Shown here: piece after piece, positions 1 through 8,212 of the stretch
Layout: each line of letters starts with the position of its first letter
How positions within the stretch are numbered: position 1 is the first letter of the stretch
Translations under genes and position numbers: made by a program
The notes under the pieces: model-generated
The model's input: only the letters and a program-made list of their open reading frames with translations
Told to the model about the DNA's origin: nothing
Databases searched by the model: none
Assembly (NCBI GenBank): GCA_028226735.1
Contig: JAOIYV010000010.1
Span: 1-29,388 of the forward strand
Length of the DNA: 29,388 bases
Reading direction: 5' to 3'
Source: Candidatus Pelagibacter sp.
GTDB lineage: Bacteria; Pseudomonadota; Alphaproteobacteria; Pelagibacterales; Pelagibacteraceae

Positions 1-441
1 TAGTTCTAAAATTAAATCCTTAATTACTTCATCAATTAAATTTTTATCAATTTTAGACTCATATTTTCTTAATTTAAATTTATCTGAGTCATTATTAAAC
101 ATAAAGTTTTTTGTAATTTTTTTTGATTTTAATATTTCATTTTTTTCATAGATTTTAAAATCACAAACAATATTTATTCTGTATGTTTTAATATTGCCCT
201 TCGAGTCTTTTGCGGCTACATCTTTATTTTTTTTTGCTGACAGCTCAATTGTATAGACTCTATTTTCACCAAAACCATTGTATTTTTTTAATGATCTTAC
301 AATTTGATTAGTTAAATTATTCTTATTTTTTATCTCAATATCAGAAATACTAAATCCAAAGTCTTTTGATGAAAAAATAGGTTGGTAGTCACAAGCACCT
401 AAGAATAAAAACAAGAATATAATTTTAAATTTTTTTTTCAT
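1..441 (-). CDS. lptE: LPS-assembly lipoprotein LptE (3' end outside window)
   Basis: This is the first 147 codons of a lipoprotein that runs off the left edge. It starts [21 protein letters not shown]: a lysine-rich start, a hydrophobic stretch and a lipobox LGAC with the lipidated Cys near residue 16. The remainder is a small soluble domain without obvious catalytic motifs, as expected for LptE, which plugs the LptD barrel in the outer membrane and helps deliver lipopolysaccharide. Its ATG shares one base with the leuS stop (TAATG on the minus strand), so the two are translationally coupled. In alphaproteobacteria the gene directly after leuS is normally this lipoprotein, followed by holA. 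Family assignment rests on the lipobox, size and synteny, because LptE sequences diverge quickly. Confidence 0.75.
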   Translation of the reverse strand, partial: MKKKFKIIFLFLFLGACDYQPIFSSKDFGFSISDIEIKNKNNLTNQIVRSLKKYNGFGENRVYTIELSAKKNKDVAAKDSKGNIKTYRINIVCDFKIYEKNEILKSKKITKNFMFNNDSDKFKLRKYESKIDKNLIDEVIKDLILEL

Positions 442-2993
442 TACTTTATAATTAAGTTTATTAGTCTATTTTCAATATATATATATTTAAAGATATCTCT
501 ATTATCTAGGTTTTTGATAACTTTTTCATCTTTTTTCACCTCCACTAGAATTTTTTCTTTTTCAGTATTTTTTTTTATTTTTATCATTGATCTTTTTTTA
601 CCATTAATTTGTATTACGATGTCTACTTCATTTTTTTCTAAATATTTTTCTTCATAACTTGGCCAGCTTTTCTCTTTACAGTTTAAATCTTCTAAACACT
701 CTGAAATCAAATGTGGAATAAAAGGGCTCATCATTAGTAAAATTTTAATATAAGATTCTTTAAATACTTCATTGTTTATATCTTTGTGGATCTCACCATT
801 TAAATAATTGTAAGCTTCATGAAAATTTGCAATAATTACGTTATAATTAAAATTCTCTATATTTTTTGAAATTTTTTCTATTAGTGAATTTGTGAACTCA
901 AGCAAAGGTTCATTAATATTGTCATCAGTATCATGCTTACTTTCTTTATTTAGTTTAGTAATTATTTTTTTATGAAGTTCCCAAAGCTTTTGTATAAATT
1001 TATAAGAAGCTTTGATCCCTTGACTTGACCATTGAATATCTTTTTCTGGAGGGCTATCAGATAAAATAAAAAACCTTACTGCATCTGCACCATAATTTTT
1101 TATTATATCCTCTGGATCAATAGTGTTTTTTTTTGATTTAGACATAGACTCAACCGGTCCAACAGTTACAGTTTCATTTGTATTTTCTTTTTTATAAAAT
1201 TTTTTTTTATCACCACTTTCAACTTCTTCCGGGCTTAGCCATTTGCCATTTGCATCTTTATAAGTTTCATGGCAAACCATTCCCTGAGTAAAAAGTCCTT
1301 TAAAAGGCTCAGTAATATTTAATTCTTTGTTCTTATAAGATAGTGCCTGCATAAAAAATCTTGAATATAAAAGATGTAAAATTGCATGTTCAACACCACC
1401 AATATATTGGTCAACAGGCATCCAGTACTTAATTTCTTCAATGTTGAAACCATAATCCTTTTTATTTGATGAACAAAATCTCAAAAAATACCACGATGAA
1501 TCAACAAAAGTGTCTAAAGTATCTGTTTCTCTAGTACAATTTTCACCATTAATCACAATTTTTTTCCAGTTTATTTCATGATCTAAAGGATTTCCTTGAG
1601 TATTTAAATTATTAACTTTGGGAAGTTTAACAGGTAAATTCTCTGTGGGGATCTTAATAATTTCATCTTTTTCGTTAAAAGCGATAGGAATAGGACATCC
1701 CCAGTATCTCTGTCGAGAAACTCCCCAATCTTTTAATCTAAAATTAATTTTTTTCTTTCCTAGTTTTTCTTTCTCTAAAATTTTAATAGTCTCTACAATT
1801 GACTCTTCCGGAACTTTCAAGTTGTCTAAAAAATTAGAATTAAATATTACTCCACCACCAGTATAAGCAACGTCGCTTACTTTAAAGTCATTATTTTCAT
1901 CAACAGGTTTTACAACTGCTTTGACATCTAAATTATACTTAATTGCAAAATCCAAATCTCTTTGGTCGTGTGCTGGACAACCAAAAACTGCTCCAAAACC
2001 ATAGTCCATAAGAACAAAGTTTGCAAAATAGACTGGCACTTTTAAATTTTCATCAAGAGGATTTAGAGCAACTAAGTTTGTTTTAAAACCAATTTTTTCG
2101 GCTTGAGCTATTGACTCTTCCGTTGTTCCACTTTGAGAACATTTTTTTTTGAATTCAATAAAGCTTTTATCATTTTCAAAATATTTAGAGAGTGGATGGT
2201 CAGCTGAAAGTGCTAAAAAAGAAAAACCAAATAATGTATCAGGACGAGTTGTAAAACAATTTATTTCTTTAACTGGAAGATCTCCTTCTATTTTAAATTT
2301 AATTTCACACCCAAACGATTTACCAATCCAATTTTTTTGCATGGTTTTTACTTTGTTTGGCCACTCTTTTAAATCGTCTAAACCACTAAGGAGATCTTCT
2401 GAAAATTTTGATATATTAAAAAACCATTGATTTAATTTCTTTCTCTCTACAAGCGCTCCAGATCTCCAGCCTTTACCATCAATAACTTGCTCATTTGCCA
2501 AAACTGTTTGATCGATAGGATCCCAATTAACATAGTTTTCTTTTCTATAAACGAGGCCTTTATCATAAAGTTCTAAAAAAAATTTTTGCTGGTGTTTATA
2601 ATATTCGTCAGAACAAGTAGATATCTCTCTACTCCAATCAATTGAGAGCCCCAATTGTTTCAACTGGTATCTCATTGTCGAGATATTTTTTTCCGTCCAT
2701 TCCTTGGGGTTTAAGTTATTTTGTTTTGCAGCATTCTCAGCAGGCATACCAAACGAGTCCCAACCCATAGGGTGTAAGACATTGAAGCCTTGCATAGACT
2801 TATACCTAGCAGTAACATCACCAATCGTATAATTACGAACATGGCCCATGTGAATTTTTCCTGAAGGGTATGGAAACATTTCTAGACAGTAAAACTTTTT
2901 TTTATTTTTATTAACTTTAGAAGAAAAATATTTATTTTTATCCCAAAACTTTTGCCACTTATTTTCAGTTATTTTAAAATTATATCTATCCAT
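441..2993 (-). CDS. leuS: Leucine--tRNA ligase
   Basis: Class I aminoacyl-tRNA synthetase that charges tRNA-Leu in the cytoplasm. The 850 residues match the usual bacterial length of about 860. The HIGH-type motif is HMGH at residues 48-51, following PYPSGKI. The CP1 editing domain carries the threonine-rich TTRPDTLFG and the [12 protein letters not shown] segment, so proofreading of mischarged tRNA should be intact. The KMSKS loop is MSKSKKN near residue 615. The C-terminal part has the anticodon-binding helical domain and the small leucyl-specific tail. It lies between the DUF3576 lipoprotein gene (64-base gap) and lptE (one-base overlap), a conserved alphaproteobacterial order. Reading it as leuS is certain. 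Confidence 0.98.
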   Translation of the reverse strand: MDRYNFKITENKWQKFWDKNKYFSSKVNKNKKKFYCLEMFPYPSGKIHMGHVRNYTIGDVTARYKSMQGFNVLHPMGWDSFGMPAENAAKQNNLNPKEWTEKNISTMRYQLKQLGLSIDWSREISTCSDEYYKHQQKFFLELYDKGLVYRKENYVNWDPIDQTVLANEQVIDGKGWRSGALVERKKLNQWFFNISKFSEDLLSGLDDLKEWPNKVKTMQKNWIGKSFGCEIKFKIEGDLPVKEINCFTTRPDTLFGFSFLALSADHPLSKYFENDKSFIEFKKKCSQSGTTEESIAQAEKIGFKTNLVALNPLDENLKVPVYFANFVLMDYGFGAVFGCPAHDQRDLDFAIKYNLDVKAVVKPVDENNDFKVSDVAYTGGGVIFNSNFLDNLKVPEESIVETIKILEKEKLGKKKINFRLKDWGVSRQRYWGCPIPIAFNEKDEIIKIPTENLPVKLPKVNNLNTQGNPLDHEINWKKIVINGENCTRETDTLDTFVDSSWYFLRFCSSNKKDYGFNIEEIKYWMPVDQYIGGVEHAILHLLYSRFFMQALSYKNKELNITEPFKGLFTQGMVCHETYKDANGKWLSPEEVESGDKKKFYKKENTNETVTVGPVESMSKSKKNTIDPEDIIKNYGADAVRFFILSDSPPEKDIQWSSQGIKASYKFIQKLWELHKKIITKLNKESKHDTDDNINEPLLEFTNSLIEKISKNIENFNYNVIIANFHEAYNYLNGEIHKDINNEVFKESYIKILLMMSPFIPHLISECLEDLNCKEKSWPSYEEKYLEKNEVDIVIQINGKKRSMIKIKKNTEKEKILVEVKKDEKVIKNLDNRDIFKYIYIENRLINLIIK

Positions 2994-3057
2994 AAAAATT
3001 AATAAATATTAACATGAATAATTAAAATTTATATTAACAATAGTTATTAATTGCTAA

Positions 3058-3642
3058 TTAGTTATTTTTTTTGACTGGGTACTCCCCATCTTTTTTAACA
3101 GCCTTTTTTAAGTCTGAAGTTTTTAGTTTCGCAGCTTTTTTAAGTATAGCTAGTTTTATTTCATTATTAATATTACTTTCCAATAGAGATGTTGCACACG
3201 TTTCATTTAAACACTTTTTTTCATGGATAATAACCTCTAAGCCATCAGCTCTTATTTCATTGGATAAAAACATTACTGTTATTTTGATAGAATCTTTTGA
3301 GTTGTTTTCAGAAAACCAGTCTGTAATTATTATACCTCCACCATAGTCAGCGTTTACTAAAGGAATAAAATCTAGAACATCTAATGAAGCTCTCCACATT
3401 GGATTTGATGATGCAAAATCAAAAACACCTCCTTTTTTGTTCATTGCAGTAGAAAGTCTAAACCCTCTTCCTTCCTCAAGATTTTTTTTTCTTTTTTCAG
3501 CGTCGTTAACAGGGTTATCTTTATAATCAGTTTTTTTATACAAACCGCATGAGGCTGTTAAAGCAGAAAGAAAGATAAATAGAAAAATTTGCAGAATTTT
3601 TTTTAATGAGGCTGTATTTTTTAAAAATGTGGAATTTTTCAT
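3058..3642 (-). CDS. DUF3576 family lipoprotein
   Basis: Protein of 194 residues with a long positively charged leader, a hydrophobic segment and the lipobox LTASC (Cys near residue 32), so it is probably an envelope lipoprotein. The conserved part (GVFDFASSNPMWRASLDVLDF, then DYGGGIIITDWF) is characteristic of the DUF3576 family, whose function is unknown. Proteins of this family typically sit just upstream of leuS and lptE in alphaproteobacteria, as here, which hints at a role in outer-membrane assembly; that is inference from position only. The tail is lysine-rich. It diverges from the porin gene across a 189-base regulatory region. Confidence 0.85.
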   Translation of the reverse strand: MKNSTFLKNTASLKKILQIFLFIFLSALTASCGLYKKTDYKDNPVNDAEKRKKNLEEGRGFRLSTAMNKKGGVFDFASSNPMWRASLDVLDFIPLVNADYGGGIIITDWFSENNSKDSIKITVMFLSNEIRADGLEVIIHEKKCLNETCATSLLESNINNEIKLAILKKAAKLKTSDLKKAVKKDGEYPVKKNN

Positions 3643-3685
3643 AATTTTGATATATATAAGCGTTTTAAAGCATTAATGTGAACTA

Positions 3686-3724
3686 ATTATACTATTTATA
3701 CTAAAAATTGTTGCAATATTGCAA
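3686..3724 (-). promoter_or_regulatory. Candidate sigma-70 promoters for the DUF3576-leuS-lptE operon
   Basis: On the minus strand a perfect TATAAT lies at 3691-3686, with TTGCAA 19 bases upstream (3716-3711). An overlapping alternative is TATAAA (3700-3695) with TTGCAA 18 bases upstream (3724-3719). Both -35-like hexamers lie inside the 18-bp palindrome, so a protein bound there would affect this promoter. In a sequence this A+T-rich, -10 matches are common by chance, so this is a candidate only. Confidence 0.35.
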
Positions 3725-3726
3725 CA
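3709..3726. promoter_or_regulatory. 18-bp perfect palindrome, probable operator
   Basis: TGTTGCAATATTGCAACA reads identically on both strands with no loop, which suits a dimeric DNA-binding protein better than an RNA hairpin. It sits in the only long divergent intergenic region of the window, 106 bases before the porin start and 67 bases before the DUF3576 start. It is more G+C-rich than its surroundings. The half-sites contain TGCAA, a word I recall from alphaproteobacterial Fur/Mur-type sites, but I cannot verify that link from this sequence. Confidence 0.5.
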
Positions 3727-3831
3727 GTTTCATAAATTAATAGCAAAAAAACCATTAAATAATGCATATTTTGGATATTTTTAATACTTTGCCAGTATTC
3801 ATATATGAAAACAATAATAAAAGGAGAAATT

Positions 3832-4857
3832 ATGAATAAATTGAAAACTGGTGTAACAGCGTTAGCTGGTTCACTTATGACTCTTTCAGTTTCTGCTGGC
3901 GAAATGGCCGTAACAGGAACTGCGGAAGTTACTTATACTACAAATGGAGCAGTTAACACTGGTAATCCATATGGTATGAAAAACAACATTACGTTCAAAG
4001 GTTCAGGTGATGTTAACGGTAATGCCGTTAGTTACCAAACAACTATGAACGATGCTGGTTCATCAACTGTATCTACACTATTAACTGTAGACATGGGTGC
4101 AATGGGTCTGATTGGTTTTGATCAAGGAATGAGTTCATTCGGTACTGATACTGCTGATGATTCAATCCTACCAACAGCTTATGAAGAGCCAACTCACGGT
4201 GGTGGAACAGGTTCACTAGGTATTACTGGATCTCAAAACGTATTTGGTTACAAAAATACTTTTGCAGGTGTTAGTATTAACTTAGAGTATAACCCTGACT
4301 TCCAATACTCTGATAACGCAGACGGTTCTAAATCAGGAGCTCAAGCTGATGTAGCTGCTACTACAACTGTTAACGAAGCCACAGAAGCTGGTAACAAAGG
4401 TTCTTCTTTGAACTATGTTCTATCATATGCTCCTATGGACGGTTTAACTGTTGGTTTTGGTCACGCAGAGACTGAAAGTACTACTGCACTTGCTGGTGAA
4501 AGCGAAGACGCAACTGAAACTTTAGCTTATGTTAAATATGCTACAGGTCCAGTTACTGTTGGTTACTTCATCAATGAGCAACAAAACAACACAAAGGCCT
4601 CTGACGGTAAAAACACTGATGGTTACTCAGTTGCTTTTGCAGTAAATGATAGCTTATCGCTTTCATATGCTGAAAGAGAACTTGAAGTAGACGATGGTGA
4701 TACTTCTAACGGTACAGAGCAAAACACTGGTATCATGGCTTCATACACTATGGGCGGCGCTTCTTTAAGAGTAGCTCATAACGAACATGATTCAGTAGGT
4801 GGTGTTACTGGAACTAATACTGAAAATACAGAAATTTCTTTAGTATTAGCATTTTAG
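3832..4857 (+). CDS. Outer-membrane porin
   Basis: Abundant-type outer-membrane beta-barrel porin, 341 residues. I start it at the ATG at 3832 because AAAGGAG lies just upstream and the resulting N-terminus is a clean signal peptide (MNKLKTG, hydrophobic core, SVSA, then GEMAV). An in-frame ATG at 3805 would add nine residues ahead of that leader and has no comparable ribosome site. The mature protein alternates polar and hydrophobic residues, has Gly/Asn/Asp-rich loops and ends in LVLAF; a terminal Phe is the usual signal for the BAM insertion complex. Codon use is visibly richer in G and C than in neighbouring genes, as expected for strong expression. It has its own terminator. Substrate specificity cannot be read from the sequence. 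Confidence 0.88.
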   Translation: MNKLKTGVTALAGSLMTLSVSAGEMAVTGTAEVTYTTNGAVNTGNPYGMKNNITFKGSGDVNGNAVSYQTTMNDAGSSTVSTLLTVDMGAMGLIGFDQGMSSFGTDTADDSILPTAYEEPTHGGGTGSLGITGSQNVFGYKNTFAGVSINLEYNPDFQYSDNADGSKSGAQADVAATTTVNEATEAGNKGSSLNYVLSYAPMDGLTVGFGHAETESTTALAGESEDATETLAYVKYATGPVTVGYFINEQQNNTKASDGKNTDGYSVAFAVNDSLSLSYAERELEVDDGDTSNGTEQNTGIMASYTMGGASLRVAHNEHDSVGGVTGTNTENTEISLVLAF

Positions 4858-4884
4858 TTTATACCTAAACTTAAAAGTTTATTT

Positions 4885-4915
4885 AAAAGGCCTCCTTTTT
4901 GGAGGCCTTTTTTTT
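4885..4915 (+). terminator. Rho-independent terminator of the porin gene
   Basis: A perfect 11-bp stem (AAAAGGCCTCC at 4885-4895, GGAGGCCTTTT at 4901-4911) closes a five-T loop, and a run of eight T covers 4908-4915. It begins 27 bases after the porin stop. It is the only strong G+C-rich hairpin terminator I see in the window. The T-run overlaps the stop codon of the convergent sulfotransferase gene by two bases. Read from the other strand the hairpin is followed by TTTTAAAT, so it may also slow transcription arriving from that side. Confidence 0.93.
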
Positions 4916-6485
4916 ATTTGGATAATATTGAAAAAAGCTCTTTGAGCTCTACCTTATAATTTTCTGATAAATTAAGTGATGTTTTATAAATTTTTTGTCT
5001 TGCTTGAGTTATGCTTAGAGTTTTAATTGGTTTTTTATTCTCATGAAAATTTAAACAATCATTTTCCCATTTGAGACCACAGGCTTCAACTAGCGATTTG
5101 CTCTCATTTTCTTGATCATTAATTAATTTTTCATACTTTATATCATAAATATAGTTAGGAAATAAATTATGCCAAAATTTCATCAAATCTTTATATAGAT
5201 TATAATAATTTCCAAGTTCGTTCTGACTGTAGGTCCATCCTAAATCTGTGCCTGGAAAATTATTTTTATAAATAGATAAGCAGGTTTCTTCTGGATCTCT
5301 ATGACAATGAATAATTTTAGCATTAGGGAAAATTATTTTTATAAAGCCTATCCATAAAAAATTTAAAGGATTTTTATCAGTGACATATTGATCATTAAAT
5401 TTAAAATTTATTAAGTGATTGTTATATTGTTGTTGCCATTCACTAAAATCTATTTTTTTGATTGTTTCAGCATTCAATTTATTCCGATTAAAACTATCAT
5501 CAAAGAAATAATCTTTTACAATATTTGATAAAATAAATAATTCGCCAGCACCAAAAACTTTTGAATGACTGGAAATAATTTGTTCAACCAGTGTTGTGCC
5601 AGATCTAGGCATTCCTAAAACAAATATTATATTTTTATTATCTTTGTTATTATCTATTTTGAAAGAATTTATATCGAGGTCTTCAAAAGCCTTTTTGATC
5701 TTGTTGAAAAGATTAATTTCATCTTCTATACTAAACTTTAAACTTTTTCTTTTGAGTTCATTTGCTTGATTAATATGTTTAATTGACAGGCTAGACTTTC
5801 CTATTTTTTCGTAAGCGTTTCCGATTGCAAAATGTAGATTATACAAATTAGTAATATTTAGCTTTTGGTTTTTAATTTTATCCAGCATTGACTGTAAGTG
5901 CCAATCATCCTCTTTGTAATCAAGAATTTTTGTTAATAGAGCATCAGCTGGAGTAAAATTTTTGTTTAGTTCTAAGGTTTTTTTTGCATGAAAAATAGCT
6001 TCTTTGAAATTACCAATAGCCTGCAAGGTAAATGATTTGTTAAAGTGTGCAGTAAAATTATTATCATCAATTTTTAAAGCTTTATCATAAAGCTCAATAG
6101 CTTCATTTTCCATGTTCAAATCAGTTTTTAAATTACCGTAGTTAAGCAGTGTTAAAATATGGCTCGAATTTATTTCTAAAATTTTTAGATAATTTTCTTC
6201 AGCAGTATTAAAATCTCTTTCAGCTTTATAGGAGTTTGCTAAATTTAGTCTTAAATCAAGTGATAGTGGGTCAACTAACAAACCTTTTTTAAATGTTTTT
6301 TTTGCTTCATCATTTTTTTTTTGTTTTTGGTAAGAAATACCAATGATGTTAAACAGTGGTATAAATTCTGGATTTTTTTTTAAAAGTATCTTACTTTTTT
6401 GAATTGCAACATCATACTTAGCAACATTAAAGTAATTCATAATTTTTTTTATTTCATTTTTGAAATGTAAATCCTTACTATTCAT
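4914..6485 (-). CDS. TPR-repeat sulfotransferase family protein
   Basis: Two-part protein of 523 residues. Roughly residues 15-205 are tandem tetratricopeptide repeats, for example the unit with ALKIDDNNFTAHFNKSF. From about residue 285 a sulfotransferase domain begins with IIFVLGMPRSGTTLVEQII, the 5'-phosphosulfate-binding loop for the donor PAPS. The later CHRDPEETCLSIYKNNF fits the 3'-phosphate-binding motif. The protein therefore probably moves sulfate onto an unknown acceptor, with the repeats serving substrate or partner binding. No signal peptide is visible. It begins one base after the stop of the upstream ThiE/TenI-like gene, so the two are co-transcribed. The last codon lies in the T-run of the porin terminator. 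Confidence 0.85.
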   Translation of the reverse strand: MNSKDLHFKNEIKKIMNYFNVAKYDVAIQKSKILLKKNPEFIPLFNIIGISYQKQKKNDEAKKTFKKGLLVDPLSLDLRLNLANSYKAERDFNTAEENYLKILEINSSHILTLLNYGNLKTDLNMENEAIELYDKALKIDDNNFTAHFNKSFTLQAIGNFKEAIFHAKKTLELNKNFTPADALLTKILDYKEDDWHLQSMLDKIKNQKLNITNLYNLHFAIGNAYEKIGKSSLSIKHINQANELKRKSLKFSIEDEINLFNKIKKAFEDLDINSFKIDNNKDNKNIIFVLGMPRSGTTLVEQIISSHSKVFGAGELFILSNIVKDYFFDDSFNRNKLNAETIKKIDFSEWQQQYNNHLINFKFNDQYVTDKNPLNFLWIGFIKIIFPNAKIIHCHRDPEETCLSIYKNNFPGTDLGWTYSQNELGNYYNLYKDLMKFWHNLFPNYIYDIKYEKLINDQENESKSLVEACGLKWENDCLNFHENKKPIKTLSITQARQKIYKTSLNLSENYKVELKELFSILSK

Positions 6486-6486
6486 T

Positions 6487-7053
6487 TTAAAATTTTTTTA
6501 TTATTGACTTTACCAAATTATAATTATCTCTTATTAAAGAAATTGAGGCAAAGCCATAAGAATTTGTTAAATTTAATTTATTAATATTATTGGCATTTAT
6601 GCCGCCCAATGCAATAACTTTTTTTTTAGTATGATTAGCTAAAAGGTTAAATTTATTAATACCTAATTTTTTATTTTTATTCTTAGTTGAAAATATTGGT
6701 GATAAAAAAATTAATTCTACATTTTGTTTTTCTTTAATTTTTATTTGTTTTATGTTGTGAGCTGAGCCTAAAAGTAAAAAATCATTTTTAATTTTTTTTT
6801 TTATATGTTTTTGATTAAAAGATGGAATATAGGCGCCGTCTAGTTTTAATTTAATAGCTAAATCGATATTATTTGAAAGATAAAATTTTCTATCATCTCT
6901 TTTGCAACAGCTTTTAATTTTCAAAATATCCGTGGAAATGTCTTTTTTTTTATAATTTCGATAAATTATCGCAATCTTTTTATCTAATTTTCTAATATAA
7001 TTTTTATCATATTCATTTATAAAATAAAAAATTTTTGGTAAAGCAAAATGCAT
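6487..7053 (-). CDS. Thiamine-phosphate synthase / TenI-like protein, divergent
   Basis: Lysine-rich protein of 188 residues with the TIM-barrel signatures of the ThiE/TenI family. These are a GAYIPSF segment where ThiE has its HLGQ-type motif, LLGSAHN, VELIFLSPIFSTKNK (matching the GP-F-T-SK phosphate region), VIALGGIN, and a final FASISLIRD strand. The motif order is right, but several positions differ from true thiamine-phosphate synthases, notably the HLGQ segment. It could be an active ThiE, a TenI-type thiazole tautomerase, or a relative with another job. Its ATG and that of yggS are the two halves of ATGCAT, so the two genes overlap by six bases at their starts. The TPR-sulfotransferase gene follows after one base. 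Confidence 0.6.
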   Translation of the reverse strand: MHFALPKIFYFINEYDKNYIRKLDKKIAIIYRNYKKKDISTDILKIKSCCKRDDRKFYLSNNIDLAIKLKLDGAYIPSFNQKHIKKKIKNDFLLLGSAHNIKQIKIKEKQNVELIFLSPIFSTKNKNKKLGINKFNLLANHTKKKVIALGGINANNINKLNLTNSYGFASISLIRDNYNLVKSIIKKF

Positions 7054-7713
7054 AACTCAGTTAATAAACTAATTTCTCTTAAAAGGGAAATTTTAGAAAT
7101 TTCCCACAATCTTAACAAAAATAAAGGTGATGCTAAAATCATCGCAGTAAGTAAAACTTTTTCTATGAGTGATATTTTACCACTTATTAATCATGGACAT
7201 GTAGACTTTGGTGAAAATAAAATTCAAGAAGCTATGGAAAAATGGACAGATATAAAAAATGATTTTTCACATCTACAGCTACATATGATCGGTAAATTAC
7301 AAACAAACAAAGTTAAATATGCAATAAAGTTATTTGATTATATTCATTCATTAGACAGTATGAAGTTAGCTGAAAAAATTTCTAGCGAACAAATAAAACA
7401 AGGCAAAAAGGTGAAAATATTTATTCAGGTTAATATAGGCCAAGAGCCTCAAAAAGGTGGAATAGAAGTAGATGATTTAGAAAATTTTTATCAAGTGTGC
7501 TCTTCAAAGCTTGGATTAAATGTAGTAGGTTTAATGTGCATACCCCCAGAAAATGATCAACCATTAACTTATTTTAAAAAAATAAAAATTTTAAACGATA
7601 AATTCAGTTTAAAAGAGTTAAGTATTGGTATGTCAAATGATTATTTAGAGGCATTAAAATGTTATCCAACTTTTGTAAGAATCGGATCTAAAATTTTTGG
7701 TAAAAGAACTTAA
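7048..7713 (+). CDS. yggS: YggS/PLPBP family pyridoxal-phosphate homeostasis protein
   Basis: Cytoplasmic PLP-binding protein, 221 residues, close to the family's usual 220-235. The PLP lysine is K36 in IIAVSKTF. Further landmarks are DFGENKIQEA, LQLHMIGKLQTNK, IFIQVNIGQEPQKGG, VVGLMCIPP, LSIGMSNDY and a final VRIGSKIFG, the classic type-III-fold PLP phosphate site. Members are not known catalysts; they buffer free PLP and affect amino-acid and vitamin B6 balance. The start at 7048 agrees with the normal N-terminus, and any promoter must lie inside the divergent ThiE-like gene. The stop shares TTAA with the stop of the convergent L,D-transpeptidase-like gene. Confidence 0.95.
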   Translation: MHNSVNKLISLKREILEISHNLNKNKGDAKIIAVSKTFSMSDILPLINHGHVDFGENKIQEAMEKWTDIKNDFSHLQLHMIGKLQTNKVKYAIKLFDYIHSLDSMKLAEKISSEQIKQGKKVKIFIQVNIGQEPQKGGIEVDDLENFYQVCSSKLGLNVVGLMCIPPENDQPLTYFKKIKILNDKFSLKELSIGMSNDYLEALKCYPTFVRIGSKIFGKRT

Positions 7714-8198
7714 CCAATTTTAATTTTAGTTTTTTTATCTATTAGATTTAACAATATCTCAAAATCCTTTTTTTGAATTGCGATACATCCTGCAGTTGGA
7801 TTATAATTATTAGTTAGATGTATAAATATGGCACTACCTTTATTTGGGATATTTTTACTATTATAATTAATTGTAATTAAGTAATCATACTTGTTGTCTT
7901 TTCTATAAAAATTCTCTTTATTTTTTTTCGTAATTGTTTTTATTTCTTGGTTATATTTTTTATTTTTTGGATCATCACACCAGGCCATATCTTTGGTAAT
8001 AATTTTTTTTTTGATTTTACATTGCACATTTCCCACTCTATCTTTTCTAAAATACAATTTATTAAGATTAAAAAAACCTCTTGGCGTACAGTAATCTCCC
8101 TCTCTTTTTCTTGAACTTATGCCGTTTTTCCCTATACAGCATCTTATAATAAAGTTATCAATCATAAGAGTATCTTTATTTTTTATGTAGATTGTCAT
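7710..8198 (-). CDS. L,D-transpeptidase (YkuD-domain) family protein
   Basis: A 162-residue protein built almost entirely of a YkuD-type catalytic domain. Visible motifs are KREGDYCTPRGFFNL near the N-terminus, a central MAWCDDP, and the active-site region AIFIHLTNNYNPTAGCIAI, with the conserved His and catalytic Cys (TAGC where many members have SHGC). Such enzymes make 3-3 crosslinks in peptidoglycan or attach other groups to it through the Cys. Unusually for an envelope enzyme, I see no signal peptide or membrane segment at the N-terminus (MTIYIKNKDTLMIDNF). The gene starts 14 bases from a divergently transcribed winged-helix regulator. Confidence 0.82.
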   Translation of the reverse strand: MTIYIKNKDTLMIDNFIIRCCIGKNGISSRKREGDYCTPRGFFNLNKLYFRKDRVGNVQCKIKKKIITKDMAWCDDPKNKKYNQEIKTITKKNKENFYRKDNKYDYLITINYNSKNIPNKGSAIFIHLTNNYNPTAGCIAIQKKDFEILLNLIDKKTKIKIG

Positions 8199-8212
8199 AA
8201 GTTACCCTATCA

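Noticed and set aside
3805..3831. Nine-codon upstream extension of the porin ORF
   Set aside because: The start at 3832 has AAAGGAG at good spacing and gives a standard signal peptide; the extension has no ribosome site.
3643..3831. Small RNA or riboswitch in the 189-base gap before the porin
   Set aside because: Apart from the palindrome and promoter-like words I see no extended stem structure or known riboswitch core.
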